64,000 nt of DNA from UBA4582 sp038106185 (lineage in GTDB: Bacteria > Pseudomonadota > Gammaproteobacteria > Pseudomonadales > Azotimanducaceae), in the NCBI GenBank assembly GCA_038106185.1, contig JAYODE010000015.1, positions 1 to 64,000 on the forward strand. Reading direction: 5' to 3'. Shown here piece after piece: positions 16,222-25,260 of the stretch; position 1 is the first letter of the stretch, and every line of letters begins with the position of its first letter. Under the pieces are notes generated by a model. That model was not told where the DNA came from. It worked only from the letters and a program-made list of their open reading frames with translations, and did no database searches. Both the position numbers and the translations under genes were made by a program.

Positions 16222-17174
16222 GCGGAGTCTTGCTGGAGTTTTTTTTGAGCTAACAGCCCGATAAAGTCGTGGGCGATAGTCGCCGCGGCGATGGCGGTAA
16301 TTTCTGCATGGTCGTAGGCTGGCGCCACCTCGACAACGTCCATGCCGACGAAGTTCAGCGCGCCCAGTCCGCGCAGTATGCCCAGAGCCTGAGCAGATGA
16401 CAGGCCACCCACCACCGGCGTGCCGGTTCCGGGTGCAAAGGCGGGATCCAGGCAGTCAATATCAAAAGTCAGATACGCCGGCTGACTAGCCACCACCGCA
16501 AGGACTTGTGCAATGGTGTCCTGTAAGGGCTGGCTGTGCACGGTGGGCGCATCGATCACGGTAAAGCCATGGCTGCTATCACTGAAGGATCGAATGCCTA
16601 TTTGCACCGAATGCGATACATCAATCAGCCCTTCGCGTTTGGCTCTCAAAAACATCGAGCCATGGTCAAGTCGTTCGCCGTCGTCTTCCCAGGTATCGAC
16701 GTGCGCGTCGAAATGGACCAGTGCCAGGGGGCCGTACTTTTCGGCGTGCGCGCGCAATAGTGGGTAGGTAACAAAGTGATCGCCGCCCAGGGTCACCATG
16801 AGGGCACCACTGTTGATGAGCTTGCGGGCATGGGTGAGCACGGTGTCGACCAGATGTTGTGGATAGCCTGAATCCAGCAGGCAGTCACCATAGTCTGCCA
16901 CTGCAAGCACTTCCATCGGGTTAATACCAAAGGGAAAAGCCCGGCCGATCAGTTCCGCCAGTTGAACAGAGGCTGCTCTTATGGCCTGAGGACCCAGTCT
17001 CGCACCTGATCTAAAGGTTGTCGCTGAGTCAAAAGGTATGCCGGAAACCACGACGTCCGCGCCATCGATATCTTGGGTGTACCTGCGCCGCAAGAATGAC
17101 AGCTCGCCGGCAAACGTGTTGCCGCCTCGAGCAGGCTGAATAAACCGCTGTCGATTTGGATTGGTTGATGGCAT
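16218..17174 (-). CDS. speB: agmatinase (ureohydrolase family)
   Basis: This 318-residue member of the arginase/agmatinase family has its binuclear manganese ligands in GGDH (His133), HFDAHVDTW (Asp155, His157, Asp159) and FDIDCLDPAFAPGTGTP (two aspartates near residue 237). It hydrolyses agmatine to putrescine and urea, feeding putrescine to the neighbouring catabolic genes. Some family members instead act on guanidinobutyrate, but the polyamine context favours agmatine. It converges on puuB. A perfect 12-bp palindrome lies 76 bases upstream of its ATG. Confidence 0.87.
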   Translation of the reverse strand: MPSTNPNRQRFIQPARGGNTFAGELSFLRRRYTQDIDGADVVVSGIPFDSATTFRSGARLGPQAIRAASVQLAELIGRAFPFGINPMEVLAVADYGDCLLDSGYPQHLVDTVLTHARKLINSGALMVTLGGDHFVTYPLLRAHAEKYGPLALVHFDAHVDTWEDDGERLDHGSMFLRAKREGLIDVSHSVQIGIRSFSDSSHGFTVIDAPTVHSQPLQDTIAQVLAVVASQPAYLTFDIDCLDPAFAPGTGTPVVGGLSSAQALGILRGLGALNFVGMDVVEVAPAYDHAEITAIAAATIAHDFIGLLAQKKLQQDSA

Positions 17175-17249
17175 GGCCCTGACCCCTGCTGATATCTAGG
17201 CGCCGAGTTTGGACCTGTGGATCCTCTGGGTCAAATGTTCAGCTGACCG

Positions 17250-17261
17250 ATCGTGCACGAT
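17250..17261. promoter_or_regulatory. ATCGTGCACGAT palindrome upstream of agmatinase gene
   Basis: A perfect 12-bp palindrome lies between speB (start 17174) and the DUF938 gene (stop 17314). It could be an operator for speB, but no regulator is encoded nearby and no second copy was seen. Confidence 0.3.
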
Positions 17262-17313
17262 TGTGCAGCTCAAGCAAGGCACCGACTGGCTTGATGGGTC
17301 TCACGGCTTTCAT

Positions 17314-18012
17314 TCAGCCCTTGCAAAACACCAGCAGCTGATTGTTGGCTGGCATGTTTGTGTCAGACAAGAGGGTAAAACCCTGTTCTTGGGCTAAGGT
17401 CTGAAGCGTCTCGATGGCTCGAATCCCGCTGAGAGCATTGCGTGCTTTAAGCCAGGCATCAAAGGCTGAGTTGGATTCAGTGGTAAATGCGCCCCCATAG
17501 GTGAAGGGCCCGTAGATACAGAGTTTTCCACCCGTTGGCAAAGTCCTTGCTGCACCGCGAAATAGGAGCGGCAAGTTTATTTCGGGCATGATATGTAGAA
17601 CATTGGCCAGATAAATATGATCTGCTGGCGGGAATTCGGTTTCTGTTATGTCCAGATACAGAGGGGGTCGTACATTCGCTGGCGCCAGCTGTCGAATATT
17701 TTCAACTAGCCCTTCATAGTACTCACCTCTATCCGAGGGCTGCCAATTCAAATGGGGTAGTCCGGATGCCATATATACGGCGTGTTGTCCCGAGCCACTG
17801 CCTATTTCCAAGACGCGCGCAGGCGCTTGAAAAAGCAACGCGAGTTGGGCCCGGATCGCGGCCTTATTGTTGTCTGCGGCTTGAGAGTAATGAATGAAGT
17901 TGCTGATAACCCTGTCCTGTGTTTGGCTACGGATGGTCGGCGACTGGCCAGATGTCGTATCGATGCGCCGGGTATCAGTCTTTCGGTGCGCTGTAGCCTT
18001 CTGCTCTGTCAA
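17314..18012 (-). CDS. DUF938 family SAM-dependent methyltransferase
   Basis: This protein of up to 232 residues has a class I methyltransferase glycine motif VLEIGSGSGQHAVYMA and the family sequence QPSDRGEYYEGLVENI, followed by YLANVLHIMPE and GGKLCIYGPFTYGG. These are the hallmarks of DUF938. The substrate is unknown. The first 13 codons overlap the 3' end of yggX, so the true start may be further in; the conserved part begins at FIHYSQAADNNK, near residue 39. Confidence 0.82.
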   Translation of the reverse strand: MTEQKATAHRKTDTRRIDTTSGQSPTIRSQTQDRVISNFIHYSQAADNNKAAIRAQLALLFQAPARVLEIGSGSGQHAVYMASGLPHLNWQPSDRGEYYEGLVENIRQLAPANVRPPLYLDITETEFPPADHIYLANVLHIMPEINLPLLFRGAARTLPTGGKLCIYGPFTYGGAFTTESNSAFDAWLKARNALSGIRAIETLQTLAQEQGFTLLSDTNMPANNQLLVFCKG

Positions 18013-18247
18013 CTTCTTCGCCGGCGAGAAACTTGTCCCGCTGCTGATTCAGATACTTGCGCGCCTCTTTGTCCATCAAATTTAGATGCTTTTCGTTGAT
18101 CAGCATGGTTTGCAGGTGCTGCCATTCAAGCCAAGCTTGTTCAGAAACATGCTCAAAAATGTTCTGACCAGCGGTGCCAGGAAAGGGTTGCTCCTTGAGA
18201 CCGGGTAGATCTTTCTTCAATCGACTGCAAAACACGGTTCTACTCAT
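17975..18247 (-). CDS. yggX: oxidative-damage protection / Fe(II) trafficking protein YggX
   Basis: This 90-residue protein begins MSRTVFCSRLKKDLPGL, with the conserved Cys7, and contains LEWQHLQTMLINEKHLNLMD, matching YggX at full length. The family protects Fe-S clusters from oxidation and may shuttle iron. It follows mutY on the same strand after 45 bases, the usual mutY-yggX arrangement. Confidence 0.95.
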   Translation of the reverse strand: MSRTVFCSRLKKDLPGLKEQPFPGTAGQNIFEHVSEQAWLEWQHLQTMLINEKHLNLMDKEARKYLNQQRDKFLAGEEVDRAEGYSAPKD

Positions 18248-18292
18248 TGCATGGGTCTCCTGGTGCTTTCACGTTCCTCAATCAGAATCGCG

Positions 18293-19345
18293 TTATTTCA
18301 CTCGACGAGCTGTCAGCTCGGAAAACATTCGAGTCACTGGTCGAGTCAGACCGATGGTCTGGGGTGCGTTAAGGTCATACCACGTCAGCCCGTCTGGTTC
18401 GCCGATGCGGTAATCCAGAGAAGGGCATGTTACGTGAATCGGCGTGATATCTAAATGAAAGTGGGTAAATGTATGCCGAAAAGGTGCAATGGGTTGTTCG
18501 GCTGCTGGGGTCAAAGACCGTTCTGCCAAGACTCGATCAAGCACCTTCGGCTCGGCTTCGGGAAATCCCCACAAGCCGCCCCAAAGGCCCTGAGACGGGC
18601 GTTTCTCAAGGAGAAATTCGCCGCTGGCATTCTCAATCAGAAGCATGCAGATTGATCTGACGGGAAGAGGTTGGCGGGTTTTTTTGCCGGGATAAGCCGC
18701 AATGCTATTGTGGTTGCGAGCGATACAGATCTCGGCCATGGGGCAGTTGGCACAATCTGGTCGGCTTCGAGTGCAGAGGGTCGCACCCAGATCCATTATC
18801 GCTTGCGTATAGTCTGCGACGCGGGTCCTCGGGGTCAGACGCTCAGCAAGTGCCCAGAGCTGATTGGCGACCTGGGATTGCCCGGGCCAGCCTGACACGG
18901 CAAAACAACGACTTAGTACGCGCTTGACATTGCCGTCCAGAATCGGTGCTCTGCCACCACAGGCAATGGCGACAATAGCGCCGGCGGTTGACCTGCCGAT
19001 CCCGGGTAAAGCCATCAGCTGCTCCAGATCAGTAGGAAACTCGCCGTTGAATTCGGCTTTGATCTTGCGGGCCGTTTTGTGCAGGTTGCGGCCTCGAGCG
19101 TAATAACCGAGACCGGTCCAGAGATGCAAAACCTCGTCTGTGCTCCCGTCAGCAAGGCGGTCAAGGGTTGGAAAATTCGCCATGAATCGCTCGAAGTAGC
19201 CAACTACGGTGGCGACTTGAGTCTGTTGTAACATAATCTCAGACACCCAGACGCGGTAAGGATTTATCTGCTGCTGCCAAGGCAGGTGCTTGCGCCCGTG
19301 ATGGTCAAACCAGTTGAGAAGTCTTGCGCTGAAATCATCGGTCAT
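18293..19345 (-). CDS. mutY: A/G-specific adenine DNA glycosylase
   Basis: This 350-residue glycosylase has the catalytic-glutamate region SEIMLQQTQVATV, the helix-hairpin-helix ALPGIGRSTAGAIV, and the catalytic aspartate in VADYTQAIMDLGA. The [4Fe-4S] cysteines are spaced C-x6-C-x2-C-x5-C in CTRSRPDCANCPMAEIC. The C-terminal NUDIX-like domain (from about residue 225) recognises 8-oxoG. It removes A paired with 8-oxoguanine. Its start overlaps the stop of asmA by four bases. Confidence 0.96.
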   Translation of the reverse strand: MTDDFSARLLNWFDHHGRKHLPWQQQINPYRVWVSEIMLQQTQVATVVGYFERFMANFPTLDRLADGSTDEVLHLWTGLGYYARGRNLHKTARKIKAEFNGEFPTDLEQLMALPGIGRSTAGAIVAIACGGRAPILDGNVKRVLSRCFAVSGWPGQSQVANQLWALAERLTPRTRVADYTQAIMDLGATLCTRSRPDCANCPMAEICIARNHNSIAAYPGKKTRQPLPVRSICMLLIENASGEFLLEKRPSQGLWGGLWGFPEAEPKVLDRVLAERSLTPAAEQPIAPFRHTFTHFHLDITPIHVTCPSLDYRIGEPDGLTWYDLNAPQTIGLTRPVTRMFSELTARRVK

Positions 19346-21405
19346 TTGTTAAAGAGACCTTTCAAAAGCTTTCTGGCCTTGTCGCGTAGTTCCGGTAGTT
19401 CCGACTTAAGCTTTTCTTGACCCTGGCGTTTCAGTTCCTGCTTGAGTAGGTTGGCGACCAGATCCTCGATATCTTTTTTGCTGGGCTTGCACAAGCTGGC
19501 TGGGGAAGCATTGAGGGCGCCGGCACAATGTAGTGGCCAATGTAACCCTGCCAGCGGCGGTTTGACGCTGAAGGGGCTGGTCTTGCTCTCCATAAGGCTG
19601 ATATCCAGGGTGTAGTCCAGCCGGTTCTGCCAATAATTTATGCCACCGCCACCAACAATTGTCAGAGTTTCTAGTTGAACATTGAGCTGCTGGTTGGCTT
19701 CGATCCCGTCATTGAGTGTCAAGCTGCCCGTTAAGGACTCAAAGGGCATTCTGTCAGGCCAGTCTTCGATACCGGAGGATTGCCCCCGCAGGCCATCGAC
19801 AAGGCTTGCAATGTTTTTCACGGGACTAACGTCCAGGCTCCCTTGTTTGATTCGAAAGCGGTTTGAACCGCTCAAGCTATCGAGCACCTGGCTCAGCATT
19901 TGACCCTCGAACCGCAGACTCGAGTCCAGTTCCAAGCGACCTGTAATCCACTCAAGATCAGTCAGTTGGCTGATATCCATCTCGCTCACAGTGAACGTTA
20001 CGTTGCTTTTCGGCATTGAGTCGATGGTTTTTTGCGCGGCTAATGTCAGTTTTACCTGGCCTGCATAGCCGTGAGCGGCTGCCTTTACCTGCAGCTGTTG
20101 AGAATTGTTGGTGACGGCGAAGTCCAGGTCGGTGAGTTCATAATCTTCATAGCGCAACCGGCCGACTCGCAATTTACCGTCTATGAGGTATTGTTTCAGC
20201 AGGTCAAGGGGCAGAACCTGGCTATCCTTTGGCGCGGCGTCCTCCGTGCTGCTCAGGTCTGCGGCGAGTGCCAAAGGAAGATAATCGCTCAGTGCCAGGT
20301 CGTTCAGCGTCAAGTCAAAACCGGCGAAGGTGGTATCACCCAGGTTTGCATTGATAGCACCATCGATGGCCATGGCATCGAGTTTAGCGCTGAGATCCGT
20401 GAGGTGGATGTCAGTAGGCGAGCCGTAAAAATCGGCGGTCAGTTCAAAAGTTTTCAGGACGTCAGGATTACGTGTTTCAACGGCGGGCAACTTTAGGGCA
20501 GTCAGCAGCGGTCTTATGGCAAAGGGTTGAATCTGCAGGTTGCCGGTGAGGATGGGGTTGGTATTCAACTGCGTGACTTGGAGGTTGAACCTGGCCGTAA
20601 GTGCCGCCAGTCGAAGCTCGCTGTCGATCAGGTCGAGGGTCCCCTGTTTCAAGTCAGCGACCCCGTTGAGGGTCAGATCGGTAGTCAGATCGGTAGTCAG
20701 CTCGACCAAGTCTGGCAGTTGAGTTCTGCTATGAATTTGCAGCTGGCTGATCTCATAGCGATCAAGATTTTCATTAAATTGAATCTCGCCGCCACCCTGA
20801 ACTGATGCAGCCCTATGCGTCAGCTGATCCTCGGCAATCAGATCGAAGGCAATGTGAGTCGCTTCGTCGGTGCGAACTGAACCGGTCGTCAGGGATTTAA
20901 GTTGCAGCAAATAGGCAGTGTTTGGCGCTCGGTATTGAAGCGTCGCGCGGGTGATGCTGATGCGACCGACATCGAACTTCACACTCGATTTGTCCTTGGC
21001 GCTGGCATCTACCTCAGAGCGAGTCGCTTCAGTGGGCTGCCAGTTGCCTTTGCCGTTGCTGTCAACTTCGGCGTTGACGACAAGGCCATCAATAGTCAAG
21101 CCGTTGATGGCCAGCTCACCGCCGAACAGCAGCGGTAGCAGCTTCAGATCGATCGCCGCCGTCTCCAGTGACAGCAGTCGCTGGTCTCGGCCAGCTGGGC
21201 GAACCTCGACGTCAGTGATCTGAATAGCGACCGGCGGCCAGTAACGCCAATTCACGTCACCCTTGATGTCAAGCTCAAAACCTGTCGCCTGTCTTACGGT
21301 AGCCGTGAGTTGAGATCGGTACAGTTCAGGGCTGTCGAGTAGAATTAAGATGGCGCCAAAAACCACGATGGGCATCAGGGCGAGCAGGCCGAGTAGAAAT
21401 TTCAT
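19342..21405 (-). CDS. asmA: AsmA family protein
   Basis: This protein has 687 residues from the ATG at 21405, which is preceded by AGAAGGCG at good spacing. A longer frame upstream is not expected to be translated. An N-terminal membrane anchor (MKFLLGLLALMPIVVFGAIL) is followed by the AsmA-type beta-helical repeat region, and the AsmA_2 segment near the C-terminus contains NRFRIKQGSLDVSPVKNI. AsmA proteins are periplasmic bridge-like proteins linked to outer-membrane lipid homeostasis. It shares an operon with mutY and yggX. A 12-bp exact duplication near 20675-20699 gives the repeated residues DLTTDLTTDLT. Confidence 0.9.
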   Translation of the reverse strand: MKFLLGLLALMPIVVFGAILILLDSPELYRSQLTATVRQATGFELDIKGDVNWRYWPPVAIQITDVEVRPAGRDQRLLSLETAAIDLKLLPLLFGGELAINGLTIDGLVVNAEVDSNGKGNWQPTEATRSEVDASAKDKSSVKFDVGRISITRATLQYRAPNTAYLLQLKSLTTGSVRTDEATHIAFDLIAEDQLTHRAASVQGGGEIQFNENLDRYEISQLQIHSRTQLPDLVELTTDLTTDLTLNGVADLKQGTLDLIDSELRLAALTARFNLQVTQLNTNPILTGNLQIQPFAIRPLLTALKLPAVETRNPDVLKTFELTADFYGSPTDIHLTDLSAKLDAMAIDGAINANLGDTTFAGFDLTLNDLALSDYLPLALAADLSSTEDAAPKDSQVLPLDLLKQYLIDGKLRVGRLRYEDYELTDLDFAVTNNSQQLQVKAAAHGYAGQVKLTLAAQKTIDSMPKSNVTFTVSEMDISQLTDLEWITGRLELDSSLRFEGQMLSQVLDSLSGSNRFRIKQGSLDVSPVKNIASLVDGLRGQSSGIEDWPDRMPFESLTGSLTLNDGIEANQQLNVQLETLTIVGGGGINYWQNRLDYTLDISLMESKTSPFSVKPPLAGLHWPLHCAGALNASPASLCKPSKKDIEDLVANLLKQELKRQGQEKLKSELPELRDKARKLLKGLFNK

Positions 21406-21783
21406 GCGGGCGCCTTCTATTGCTAAATGTCGTTTCAGTGGTGCTATCGCAGAAGTCGAACAATGATCGAATAACGAAGGAGGGCCGGTACGAATTGCAG
21501 GCCAGGGTTCTTCAGTTTCGCTCTCGACGTTAGGAGTCATTATGCCAGACTCTGCGGAACAGTGTTTAAATCCGTTGTTGTGGCGTCATTGAATCGGCAT
21601 GCGTTGGCGCTTTTATTGCGACTATTGCGACGAATGGCGGGCGAGTTTCATTGGACTCGCCTGGATCAGCTTCACCGTGCGCCACGCCCCCCCAATTGAG
21701 GGATGTGGCAGAGGGTCAAACAGGCGGTTTCGCTGACGCCAGATTATCTGATAATCTCCGTGAAAACTAACGAGGAGTATCTG
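21406..21783. other. divergent intergenic region between asmA and the flavoprotein gene
   Basis: Apart from the 17-bp dyad at 21741-21757 I see no gene, tRNA or terminator here. Promoters for both flanking genes must lie in this stretch. Frames extending both genes into it lack ribosome-binding sites. Confidence 0.5.
21741..21757. promoter_or_regulatory. perfect 8-1-8 dyad AGATTATC-T-GATAATCT (probable operator)
   Basis: A 17-base perfect inverted repeat ends 26 bases before the ATG of the ferredoxin-reductase-like gene. The right arm contains GATAAT, which could itself be a -10 hexamer (21750-21755). A dyad over a -10 is a typical operator position. The regulator is unknown. Confidence 0.5.
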
Positions 21784-23178
21784 ATGTCTGACATAGGTAG
21801 TACTGCGAATCCCTTGCGGGTTGCCATTATTGGTGCGGGTCCAGCCGGGTTCTATACCATCAGTAACTTTCTCAAATATAAGGAGCTGAGTGTCGAGATC
21901 GATCTGTATGATCGTCTGCCGACGCCCTATGGTCTGGTCAGGGCAGGGGTTGCGCCGGATCATCAAAAAGACAAGTCGGTGACTCGAGCCTATGCCAAGA
22001 GTGCAGAACAGCCCAATGTGCGGTTTTATGGCAATGTTGAGTACGGCAAGCATCTGCAGCTGGAGGATTTACAGGCACATTATCACCAGGTGATCTTCAC
22101 TAGCGGTGCGCCCACTGATCGTGATTTGGGCATTCCCGGCGAAGCACTTCAAGGTTGTCATTCAGCGACAGACTTCGTTGCCTGGTATAACGGTCATCCA
22201 GATTTTGCAGACCATCAATTTGATCTTAGTCAGGAGAGTGTTGCTATCGTTGGCGTTGGTAACGTCGCCATGGATGTCGCGCGTATCTTGTGCAAGTCCT
22301 ATGCGGAGTTGGCAGAAACCGACATCGCGGACCATGCGTTGGCTGCGCTCAAGGAAAGCCGAGTCAAGCGGGTCTTCCTGCTCGGCCGCCGCGGTCCTGC
22401 CCAAGCGGCATTTACCCCGCCAGAGATTAAGGAGCTGGGTGAGTTGGAGGAGGCTGATGTGACGGTACCCGCTGACGAAGCGCGGGTTGATGCAATCAGC
22501 CAGCAGTACCTGGCAGACAATCCGGATAAAAACGTTGAGAAGAATATCGGGTTTATCACCGAATATAGTCAGCGCGTCATCACCGGTAAACGTAAATGCC
22601 TGACATTGAGGTTCCTGGTTTCTCCGACAGAAGTGATCGGTCACGAAGGACATGTGGCAGGCCTTAAGTTAGCGAAAAACGAAATCTATGCGAGCGCAGC
22701 GGGTGATATTCGACCGAGAGCGACCGGGGCTGAAGAGGTCCTCGAAGCAGGTCTCGTGTTTCGCTCGGTAGGGTATCAGGGCGTTCCGGTCGCAAAAATC
22801 CCATTCGATGAAAGGAAAGGTACCATTCGCAATATCGAGGGTCGAGTGGTCGATGACGCTGGGCAGGCACTGACGGGCTTGTACACGGCGGGTTGGATTA
22901 AACGTGGTCCCACAGGGGTCATTGGTACGAACAAGACCTGTGCGCAGGAAACCGTAGCCCGTATGGTCGAGGACCTGGCGGCAGGTCGCTGTTTCAAGCC
23001 GATGGCGCCAGATGTGGCTGCAGCGCGCGCGCTGGTACAGGAACGCCAGCCCGAAATGGTGACTTATGCCGATTGGCAGAAAATAGATGCTGCCGAGATC
23101 GCCAATGGAGAGGCGCAGCAACGGCCGCGGGTTAAATTCACGCGTATTCGTGACATGCTGGCAATACTCGGCAACTAG
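21784..23178 (+). CDS. adrenodoxin/ferredoxin-NADP+ reductase-like flavoprotein
   Basis: This 464-residue protein starts at ATG 21784 behind AGGAG. Its FAD-binding motif is VAIIGAGPAGFYTI, followed by YDRLPTPYGLVRAGVAPDH, the signature of the adrenodoxin-reductase/FprA family. The NADPH-binding motif is VAIVGVGNVAMDVARIL, and LLGRRGPAQAAFTPPEIKEL with GWIKRGPTGVIGTNK complete the family pattern. It should pass electrons between NADPH and a ferredoxin; the partner is not encoded here. The dyad just upstream suggests specific regulation. Confidence 0.92.
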   Translation: MSDIGSTANPLRVAIIGAGPAGFYTISNFLKYKELSVEIDLYDRLPTPYGLVRAGVAPDHQKDKSVTRAYAKSAEQPNVRFYGNVEYGKHLQLEDLQAHYHQVIFTSGAPTDRDLGIPGEALQGCHSATDFVAWYNGHPDFADHQFDLSQESVAIVGVGNVAMDVARILCKSYAELAETDIADHALAALKESRVKRVFLLGRRGPAQAAFTPPEIKELGELEEADVTVPADEARVDAISQQYLADNPDKNVEKNIGFITEYSQRVITGKRKCLTLRFLVSPTEVIGHEGHVAGLKLAKNEIYASAAGDIRPRATGAEEVLEAGLVFRSVGYQGVPVAKIPFDERKGTIRNIEGRVVDDAGQALTGLYTAGWIKRGPTGVIGTNKTCAQETVARMVEDLAAGRCFKPMAPDVAAARALVQERQPEMVTYADWQKIDAAEIANGEAQQRPRVKFTRIRDMLAILGN

Positions 23179-23191
23179 GATCGTGGCGGAG

Positions 23192-25129
23192 CTACCGCCA
23201 CTCGGGTCTTGGCGTCATAATCGGATAGCGGCGCTCGAACTGGTCGAACAGACCGCCGAGTTGCGCGAGCGCGCCCAGGTCTCCGTCAAGTCCCAAGGCA
23301 CCGCTGCTAACCAGTGTCGAGGCCTCAGTCAGACCGAGCATCAGACGCTTGAAATCGAGCGCGCTGACTCTGATGGTGGCGGTCGGCTGGGGGTGCGACC
23401 TGTCAGGAAAGGCATGCAGCACCGAATTTTCAATCGTCAGCAAAGTTGTTTCGGCGTCGGTGAATACCAGGTTGATATGTAACACAAGGCCGTCAACCTT
23501 TTGACTGTTGAGTCGAACCGCTAACGTCTGAAACAGGTTTGCCAATGGCATCGCCTTGGCCATACTTTCCGTCGCATCAAAACGTGAGCCGCGGGGTAAG
23601 CCCTCGCGCAGCTCAAGCGCACCACAGAGATAAAAGTTCCTCCAGGGTGCTGATTCTGACTGATAGCCCATCTGCTCCAGCGTGTCTGCAAGCAGTGCTC
23701 GGCCGGCGAGATGTTCTGGTTCGGCCATCACCACATGGTTAAGCACTTCGGCGACAAAGCGATAATCGCCGCGGGCAAAATAGTCCTGTGCACGGGCGAC
23801 GACGGCATCACTGCCGCCCATAAAGTCCAGATAGCGCTTGCCAGCCTCGACGGGTGGCAGCTGGTATAAATGGGCAGGGTTGCCGTCAAAAAAGCCGAGG
23901 TATTTCACATAAACAGCGCGAGTATTGTGGTGTACTGTGCCGTAATAGTCGCGGTTATAAAACTCTTTGCCGAGGCTGCTCGGCAGGGTCACCAGTTCTG
24001 CTATCTCTTCTTTGGTATAGCCGTGGTTGGCCATGCGCAGGGTCTGATCATGGATATACTTGTACAGGTCTCGCTGTTTTTTCAGATATTTGACGGCGGC
24101 GGCTTGACCCCAAGTCGGCCAGTGATGACTGGCAAACTGCACCTCTAGTTTATCGCCAAACAGATCGATAGTTTCATTGATCTGGGCTGACCAGGCCAAC
24201 GCATCGCGAACCTGGGCGCCCCGCGGCGTATAGACATTGTGCAGATGATGGGAGGTAATCTCCGACATGCACAGTGCCTTGAATTGGGGAAAATAGAATA
24301 CCATCTCGGCGGGCGCCTCGGTGCCCATGGTCATTTGAAAGACGATCTCTATGCCGTCAATCGTTCGAGTTTCGCCGGTCTTGCTGATAATGTCGTTGGG
24401 GATCACAAAGCCAGTGCTACCCATGGATAAAGCAGCGCCCAAGCCGGTGGTGACAAATCCTACAGGCGATGGCTGCAGCAAATTGCCGTACATGTAGGTC
24501 GCTCGACGGCTCATGGCGTTGCCGGCGAGTACATTCTCGGCAAGACTTTCTTTGACGTAATCGACTGGAGCGAGTACCGCAATTTTACCCGACTCTACAT
24601 CTGCCTGCTCGACGACGCCCAACACGCCGGCAAAGTGGTCGGCATGACTATGGGTATGAATCACCGCGACGACCGGGCGCTCCCCTAACTGCTGGTTGGC
24701 CAGGGCCAATCCGGCCCGCGATGTTTCTGACGAGGTTAAAGGGTCAATAACGATCCAGCCTGTGTTGCCTTTAATGAGGGTCATATTCGCGATGTCGAAT
24801 GAGCGAATCTGATAAATACCCTCGACCACTTCAAACAGACCATGGTGCTGAGCGTTAAGCTGTGCTTGCCGCCAGAGCGATGGATTCACTGTGTCGGGTG
24901 CATCGTCCTTGAGAAAACTGCAGGCTTCCAGGTCATAGGCCGGGCGCTTGAGACGATCGTGGGGGATGGTCATGGGACTCAGTGTCGCGATAAACCCGCG
25001 ACTGGCGTCAGCAAAGCTCTGCTGGTCGGTAAAGTCCAACTGGGTATAGACGGCCTGATTCGCTGTAATCGTCGTGTTGCTGGCAGGTTTGGCCTGCTTG
25101 AGATCATCTGGCAGCGCTGAATAGGTCAT
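23192..25129 (-). CDS. alkyl sulfatase (SdsA/YjcS type, metallo-beta-lactamase fold)
   Basis: This protein has 645 residues from the ATG at 25129. The metallo-beta-lactamase zinc motif is THSHADHFAGV, with further ligands expected around MSEITSHHLHN and ASHHWPTWG. A dimerisation region (LDFMGGSDAVVARAQDYFAR) and a C-terminal SCP2-like domain follow, the architecture of SDS-hydrolysing alkyl sulfatases. It should cleave alkyl sulfate esters to alcohol and sulfate. Secreted relatives such as SdsA1 carry a signal peptide, but none is visible here, so it may act in the cytoplasm. It ends 13 bases from the convergent flavoprotein stop. Confidence 0.9.
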   Translation of the reverse strand: MTYSALPDDLKQAKPASNTTITANQAVYTQLDFTDQQSFADASRGFIATLSPMTIPHDRLKRPAYDLEACSFLKDDAPDTVNPSLWRQAQLNAQHHGLFEVVEGIYQIRSFDIANMTLIKGNTGWIVIDPLTSSETSRAGLALANQQLGERPVVAVIHTHSHADHFAGVLGVVEQADVESGKIAVLAPVDYVKESLAENVLAGNAMSRRATYMYGNLLQPSPVGFVTTGLGAALSMGSTGFVIPNDIISKTGETRTIDGIEIVFQMTMGTEAPAEMVFYFPQFKALCMSEITSHHLHNVYTPRGAQVRDALAWSAQINETIDLFGDKLEVQFASHHWPTWGQAAAVKYLKKQRDLYKYIHDQTLRMANHGYTKEEIAELVTLPSSLGKEFYNRDYYGTVHHNTRAVYVKYLGFFDGNPAHLYQLPPVEAGKRYLDFMGGSDAVVARAQDYFARGDYRFVAEVLNHVVMAEPEHLAGRALLADTLEQMGYQSESAPWRNFYLCGALELREGLPRGSRFDATESMAKAMPLANLFQTLAVRLNSQKVDGLVLHINLVFTDAETTLLTIENSVLHAFPDRSHPQPTATIRVSALDFKRLMLGLTEASTLVSSGALGLDGDLGALAQLGGLFDQFERRYPIMTPRPEWR

Positions 25130-25260
25130 GCTTAGTTCCCGTGAGTAGTGGCTCTGCCAGCATAGCGGCTTCTCGAGTTCAGGCAAACAGGTTCAAGGTG
25201 AGAAATTCTGCGCCAGATGATACCTTCACTGCTTTGGAGTTAAATGAGAAAGTGTCTGCC

